A stretch of DNA of 64,000 nucleotides from the NCBI RefSeq assembly GCF_021155775.2, contig NC_060237.1, forward strand, positions 12,735,832 through 12,799,831, read 5' to 3'. This DNA is from Neodiprion pinetum (Eukaryota; Arthropoda; Insecta; Hymenoptera; Diprionidae). A model generated the notes under the pieces. The model did no database searches, had not been told where the DNA came from, and saw nothing but the letters and a program-made list of their open reading frames with translations. Both the position numbers and the translations under genes were made by a program. This document shows, piece by piece, positions 58,808 to 64,000 of the stretch (position 1 is the first letter of the stretch; each line of letters opens with the position of its first letter).

Positions 58808-58967
58808 TTGATACAACATCGCAGATTTTCAATTTTTCGAAAGCTTTTTTCTTGTGGGCTCCGTGGAAGCTGTAATTTGCGGCCAGTGCGTGGTTCATAA
58901 TTTCGTGCATGAATTTCGCTACGGTTATTTTGACATCGCTTTGCACGAGAATAGCCAAATCCTTAAT
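58808..58967 (-). CDS. DUF4806-type host gene, downstream exon
   Basis: A 160-bp exon with acceptor ATTCTTTCAG and donor GTAAGTTC. It reads IKDLAILVQSDVKITVAKFM, then HEIMNHALAANYSFHGAHKK, then KAFEKLKICDVVSS. The NYSFHGAHKKKAF segment fits the DUF4806 pattern (n.n.kG..kKkaF..l.l). It joins in frame (phase 0) to the exon at 63114-63340, across an intron of about 4.1 kb that contains the LTR remnant. DUF4806 proteins are numerous in some insects and uncharacterised. I do not see the next exon. Confidence 0.75.
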
Positions 58968-58991
58968 CTGAAAGAATATATATATATATAT

Positions 58992-61817
58992 TGTAACGTG
59001 GCGTTTCAGAGTCGCCCGTCACAAGGGCACACAACCGCTATTATTTTTAGTTTACGCGTCCTCAGCAGGGTACGCCAACCGAACTCGATACAAAATAGGC
59101 AATAACTACTTTTAACTAATTCTTTTTTGTAAATTCTTTATTTCGCGCTTCGGCGCAAGCTAACAAGGTACTTGGACGACAACGATCCCGACCAACAAGG
59201 GACCACTAGCTACCGCTTGCAGCTCTCGACGACTTCGCCTACCGACGGTCTCATCAGACTACACTGGCTACCTTGGTGCACCTTTATATACACCTAGGGT
59301 AGCATCCACCCGAACCTTCCGTATCGCCTCGACTGCCGGTGAACAGGGAGATAAAAATCCTCCCAGCGGCCGAGGGCACCGTTTCTCGAAGAGGAACCAG
59401 CCGCCAGCTCTATCGGATGCCGTAAGGATGGCGTGAAGGGCAGACCGTAGCCTGCCATCCTCCGACTTACCGGCCTGGTGCCGGACCGACTCCAAACCAC
59501 TACGTCCAGGTTGATAAAGCCATCATTCTGAGGATCGACGCTGCCTTCCTATCGGCAGGGACTAATTGTGTGGGTCGTGGTCCACGGTTTGGCCAACCGT
59601 CTGACTGCACGACCTCAGGTACAGGCAGCTAGCTACTGTCTGTGCAAAAGCCGGTGGAGGTGAACAATGAGGCGTCACTCTCCACCCGGTAACTTTGGCC
59701 GAGAGGCACCCTGTGTATGCCTCTGCCAAAGAAGTCCCCGATGATAGGCAGCCTGGACCGTAAACCGAAGCAGCTACAAAATCGTACGAGTTGGTGTCAA
59801 CGACGAAATCGCGAGCAGCACATTACACCACATCTAGCGGTAATTTTGGAAAACGTATGACCAAGCAGTAACCAATATTCGCCACAGGGGGATGGCCTAT
59901 TTGCGGTGGGGGTCAACCCACCAATCAAAGAAGAAGAATCACCTCACGACAACCGCGAGATCGGCGAGCCGAACTACGACCTCCTATTCTACGCTTGACC
60001 TGCTGAGAGACAGCTTTGTTTTCCGCATCCTTCCGATTATTCTCCCGATTTAAGCTACCGATACCTTTCCTTCTACCGCTATCGTTCTATCGTTTATCCT
60101 ACCGAAAACTTTATCCTTCCAAACTCTTTTCATTCTTTTTCCCTTCCTTCTCAGTTTTGCTAGTATATCGTATAATTTAAATTAGAGTCAGTTTGTGTGC
60201 CTGAAGTCAACCGCCTAGGTAAGGCTTCTGCCTTTGAATAGTATCGTTACGAAGTTGCTCATAATTTCTATTCTTTCTTATGGTATTTATCGACTTTGTG
60301 TGAATCATGGTCCACGGCTTAAAGTTGCAGTAAGCCGCCGTGTGGCTGCATGATTTCGGTCATTAATATTATATTTACTGTTTCTTGGTTGCATCGTGTG
60401 ATGCCAGTTTTGTGTGACTCATGATCCACGGCCTAGAGTTGCAGTAAGCCGCCGTGTGGCTGCATGATTTCAGTAATTTATTATTTTCGTATCTGAGCGA
60501 CCTCGTAACTGCCAAATAATTACTTCTCTTGTATTTATGATTTTTCTGATTATTTGTGAATCTCTATTAGCCTGCTTCTGCACTTTCTATCGTATTTTGA
60601 GCCCTATTGGCTTTATATTTCATTCCATACTCTTTTTGTAATAGTAGTGTGCTTTATATTTCATTTCTGTTATTGCTTATTATATTTTTATTTATTTTTG
60701 TGCCTATTGTATCACATATCGAGTTCCTTGGAGTACAAGCGAGCGTAGAATCAGCGCTAGATATTACCGCACTTTTTCTTTATTGCGATTGGCAATTTCA
60801 TATTATTTTTGCCTGTTATTTATTTCTCTGTATTTTGTTAAATTAAGTTCTGTGAATTATTCTTTTGTATTGCGGTGTATTTTAGTGTATTTCTCTATTT
60901 TGTAAACTCTCCGAAATTCTCACACTCTCATAATTTTGTATTTTGTATTCTCTCAAAAGTTATGTTTAGGAATTCATTATTTAATTCCTCAAGTACGTAA
61001 TAATTATAAATTGTCGAATCTACCGTTTCTGAATAATTCTACCGAAGGCTATCTAGTCGATCGTTTGCCGACTTGGTAAATTGTTACTGAATGTCAATCT
61101 CTCATACTGGATATAATTTATGGTAAATTTATCGTATCATCTACCGAACTATCGTTACGTTGTTTTCTATCGATCGCAGTAAAGTTCTCTCGTTCTAATT
61201 GACAGAATAATAATTTTCGTAGCGTCATTTGCAACTTGGGTAAGATCACGTCGCCCAGTGACGTGTAGTTTTAAGTCAATTCTTGCATGATATCGCATCT
61301 CCCGACCTACGTTCATTTTACTCTGTTAACTACCGTCTCTCGTTTTAAAGCTACCGTTTACTGCTATTCTACCGAAATTTTTGTGAACAACGATTATTTA
61401 TTTTATTAACTACCGCTGTCGATACCATCTTATTTGCCTGTCTCAATTATGTAACCTTCTCGACAATATATGATCGATTGACCTGTTCATTTTCCTTTTG
61501 CCTGGAGTTTATTCTTTATTTTGTTATTTTCTGTAATTCTGGAATTACTGTTAGCTGCCTTGAATTCCGCCACTCTACCGGGATGTACGCTATCGTACCT
61601 GTGCCTAGCCAGCCATACAACGGGTTCTCTATTTATCTCTTTTGTACGGTTTTGTGTTATTTTTAGTGATTTGTATTATTGTTTCAAAATCGACGCTAAC
61701 GCGTCTGGCGCCCAACGTAATTATTTTGTTATAGTTTGATATTGCGGATAAGTAGAGAATCGCGCCAAAGTGTCAACGGTAAGTCCTCATCCGAGGGTAA
61801 CAGAATTCAGCGTTACA
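58992..61817 (+). mobile_element. LTR-retroelement remnant in an intron
   Basis: It begins TGTAACG (58992) and ends CGTTACA (61817), between TA-repeat flanks, so a TA-type duplication cannot be sized. TGGCGCCCAACGT at 61706-61718 looks like a Gypsy/retrovirus-type primer-binding site, placing an LTR boundary just before it. About 100 bp follow before CGTTACA. It reads as a long LTR plus leader joined to the very end of another LTR after internal deletion. A duplicated block with CGCCGTGTGGCTGCATGATT lies at about 60290-60365 and 60412-60475. No protein coding was seen. 22832-23904 is an inverted, partial relative. Confidence 0.65.
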
Positions 61818-61860
61818 ATATATATATATATATATATATATATTCTTCATATATATATAT
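61818..61860. repeat. (AT)n microsatellite
   Basis: An AT run with one short interruption (TCTTC). Together with 58980-58991 it marks the target of the LTR remnant. Confidence 0.9.
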
Positions 61861-62504
61861 CAGTTATCCCATGCCCCATCACCGAGTTTTTAACGCGACC
61901 TCTTTCGATTTAGCCGATCTTCGCATATGTTTTCATACTAGGTAACTGAAACGAGTGTTCATGATTTTGTTCAGAACTTTTTCCCAAGCGGTTCAAAAGT
62001 TACGATAATCTTTCTTCAAATACTTGTAATTCGGGCAATAATGGCTGAAATTTGATTTTTTTCGTATTGAAATGTTGAGTTTCTTTGAAAATTTTCAGAA
62101 AAAAAATACTAAAAAAATGTAAGAACTGTAGTTGACCTCAATGTTTGCATTTTTGTACTTTACGATTGTTTTTTGAAGTGTTAGTTATTTTTTATTCTTT
62201 TTGAAACATTTTTATGTCAGAGAACACCTAATTATACGTATTGCGTGTAAGTTTTGTTATGGTGATTTGTCTCGTTCTAGTTTTTTTTTAAATTACGAAT
62301 GTTTCAAAATATATATATATTAGGGTGGGCCAAAAAAATCGACTATTTTTCTTTCACTTTGTACTCCAAAAACTTGGTTGGTAGAGACCTCAAAAATATT
62401 CTCTCCAAGTATGAGCTCTTAATTTTAATAGGAAGGTCCTCCGCCTCGCAGTTTTCTATTTTTTTCTTATGGTGAGGAAGAAAAATACATATCTCGGTAT
62501 CTGC

Positions 62505-62960
62505 TACTTATAAAAAAAAAACATATATCATATTTTCGTGAGAAATTGAATTCTCTACAAAAGAGGTGAATTACAATTTTTTTGTATACCTCACTGTTCA
62601 GAAGTTATTGAAGGTTGAAGCTTGATCATCTTAAGGTAGATGTCTTTTTTTTTACGATTTTTATAACTCTTCAACAAAAAGTCATTATAACACACGCAAC
62701 TCACATTTTCATAGGAAATTGAATCTCTCCAAAAAAGGTCTCTTACAATTTTTTTGTATACCTCACTGTTCAGAAGATGTTCACCGTCAAACTTCTAGTG
62801 TACATTGAATGAATTTTATAACTCTTCAACAAAAGGTCATTATGATACGCGCAACTCATATTTTCATAGAAAATTGAATTCTCTACAAAAAAGGTCTCCC
62901 ACAATTTTTTTGTATACCTTACTGTTCAGAAGATATTCACCGTCAATTTGGCGTGGAATA
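62505..62960. repeat. Tandem repeat of about 150-160 bp, three copies
   Basis: The phrase ACAATTTTTTTGTATACCTC(/T)ACTGTTCAGAAG recurs at about 62570, 62748 and 62901, each preceded by AAAAGGTCTC-like sequence and followed by TATAACTCTTCAACAAAA. It lies in the same large intron as the LTR remnant. Confidence 0.85.
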
Positions 62961-63113
62961 CTTCATATACAAATTTACTAAGTGCACTGCCGATTGAAAT
63001 ATTTATTTTCAGAATATTTTGGCAGCAAAAAATATCTGCAAATGTGCAGAAAGTACACATTCAAATTACATGTACAAAATTAACGGCAATATAACAAATA
63101 TTGTTACTCTCAC

Positions 63114-63340
63114 CACAGTATTCTTGTAATTTGCGTCAGTCCATAGACGTTGTTCCACTTCCGCAAGATCGGCTTCTTTCTTCAAAGGAAAAGCTTTCAG
63201 AATTTGACTCTCGGTTTTCTCAATTTCTTCATCGGAAGTCTTCACTGCCAATATTGGTCCAATGTTCCGAACCTCGGCTGCCAGAGCATCTATTTTCAGA
63301 TTGAACTTAGCCAGTACTGTGAGGATTGTTTTAATCCAAT
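63114..63340 (-). CDS. DUF4806-type host gene, middle exon
   Basis: A 227-bp exon. Acceptor CATTTTCATAG, donor GTGAGAGT. It reads WIKTILTVLAKFNLKIDALA, then AEVRNIGPILAVKTSDEEIE, then ILKAFPLKKEADLAEVEQRL and WTDANYKNTVV. FPLKKEADLAEVEQRLWTDANYK is the start of the DUF4806 domain (FPLkt.eel..lE..L.d..yk). A two-base lead codon fits the phase of the upstream exon at 63924. Confidence 0.75.
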
Positions 63341-63427
63341 CTATGAAAATGATGAGAATGTAGCGTAAAATGGGCAATACACTATTATTATAAATCTTTA
63401 CAATCTTTTTAATTGACTTGCTAGGTA

Positions 63428-63713
63428 CCATCAAGCTTTTCAGGCGTTAAATTCGATTGTACGGTTCACTCAATGACGGACGGTTTGTTTATAGAAGAAA
63501 TTGGATCCTTTGTATTTGACCGTACGCTAGTTTTCCGTGCACTTTTTTTTTATCGTTTCGATAGCCGAATCTTCATTACCACTGGAGAAGCATGCTGCAC
63601 CCTCGATGTCAATCGGTGGAAATGGTCCAATGATAGCAGACGACTGTGTCGATTTTTTTATCCAATATTATCACGCTCCGAATCAGTGTAAATATCAGAT
63701 ATTACCAAAGCCT
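63428..63713 (-). pseudogene. Frameshifted candidate exon of the DUF4806-type gene
   Basis: After an acceptor-like TGTACAG, the frame ALVISDIYTDSERDNIG is phase-compatible with the exon at 63924. It stops at an A-run, then continues in another frame as SSAIIGPFPPIDIEG and onward, meets a second A-run and stop, and continues in a third as SNTKDPISSINKPSVIE. Either this exon has decayed or homopolymer errors exist in the assembly. Confidence 0.4.
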
Positions 63714-63923
63714 CTGTACATTTAGTTTGTCCACGCTTAAATGTTTCTGAGAAAGATAACGAGTATATTTTGGAATTAATTGTTTTGAAAAAAAAAATAA
63801 TAATAATAATGACTAATGACTTGTACAAACATAATGTCTTCTACATATTGACTTGTACAATCGTTTTTTACATATGCATTGGCATACAAGCATGAAATTC
63901 AATTTAAAATTAGTTGAATTTAC

Positions 63924-64000
63924 TCGTCGAAGCCAATAATTTTATAATATCGTACTGAGGCCAGTTTCCGGTAGCGTCCTCTTGATTCTCAACAGCCTTC
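63924..64000 (-). CDS. DUF4806-type host gene, upstream exon (cut by window edge)
   Basis: Reads KAVENQEDATGNWPQYDIIK and LLAST up to a donor GTAAATTC. The W-x-x-Y-D-I-x-K-L-L block resembles the N-terminal part of DUF4806 proteins. The exon continues beyond the window. Confidence 0.5.

Noticed and set aside
22822..60060. The 22.8-23.9 and 59.0-60.06 kb copies as the two LTRs of one element
   Set aside because: They are in opposite orientation and unequal in extent, so they are independent insertions.
1..64000. CRISPR arrays, bacterial operons or ribosome binding sites
   Set aside because: No regularly spaced short repeats with unique spacers; the content is eukaryotic with introns and transposons.

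Overview
The window is arthropod, most likely insect, chromosomal DNA. It holds split exons with GT/AG borders of two animal-type host genes, embedded in a dense nest of transposable elements and endogenous virus-like DNA. Species cannot be read from the sequence. The host pieces are one exon of a membrane dipeptidase (M19) gene at 31.6 kb (+) and several exons of a DUF4806-type gene at 58.8-64.0 kb (-).

Region 1 (1-9.06 kb) is the wreck of a Polinton/adintovirus-like element ("element A"). It opens inside a giant inverted repeat (1-3782) made of integrase and DNA polymerase B debris, followed by polymerase and capsid-region fragments. A promoter-like zone and four intact small viral-type ORFs follow: two acidic proteins, an exonuclease-like protein and an OB-fold-like protein.

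Region 2 (9068-22368) is an apparently complete Polinton/adintovirus-like provirus ("element B", 13.3 kb) with AG...CT termini, about 0.5-0.6 kb terminal inverted repeats and a 6-bp target duplication TATATA. It encodes protein-primed PolB, a chromodomain integrase, a fibre-like protein, a coiled-coil protein, packaging ATPase, a PLA2-domain protein, an adenain-like protease, penton-like and hexon-like capsid proteins, and three small accessory proteins. TATA boxes and poly(A) signals can be read for many of them. B appears to have landed in the TATA box of the OB-fold gene of element A.

Region 3 (22.4-33.2 kb) has a GT microsatellite, a G-run tract, an LTR-derived fragment whose longer inverted relative lies at 59-62 kb, a degraded CR1-like LINE (26.9-30.2 kb) and the dipeptidase exon.

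Region 4 (33.2-49 kb) is a Russian-doll nest. An old transposase-like gene on the minus strand (pieces at 48.9-48.36, 40.17-39.84 and 34.8-33.84 kb) is split by two inserts. The first is a long inverted-repeat element (34.9-39.7 kb) that itself carries a solo LTR (TSD CAAA) and a piggyBac-type MITE (TSD TTAA). The second is a tRNA-like-bearing inverted-repeat element (40168-48351, TSD TAA) that carries a 7.07-kb Ty3/Gypsy element. That Gypsy element is the most unusual object here: no integrase is visible, and after RNase H it encodes one TARG1/OARD1-like macro domain and a second, truncated one.

Region 5 (49-64 kb) contains a gag-bearing LTR element remnant split by a 5.07-kb LINE with a 15-bp target duplication, a 33-bp-monomer minisatellite, the DUF4806 exons and a 2.8-kb LTR retroelement remnant inside one of their introns.
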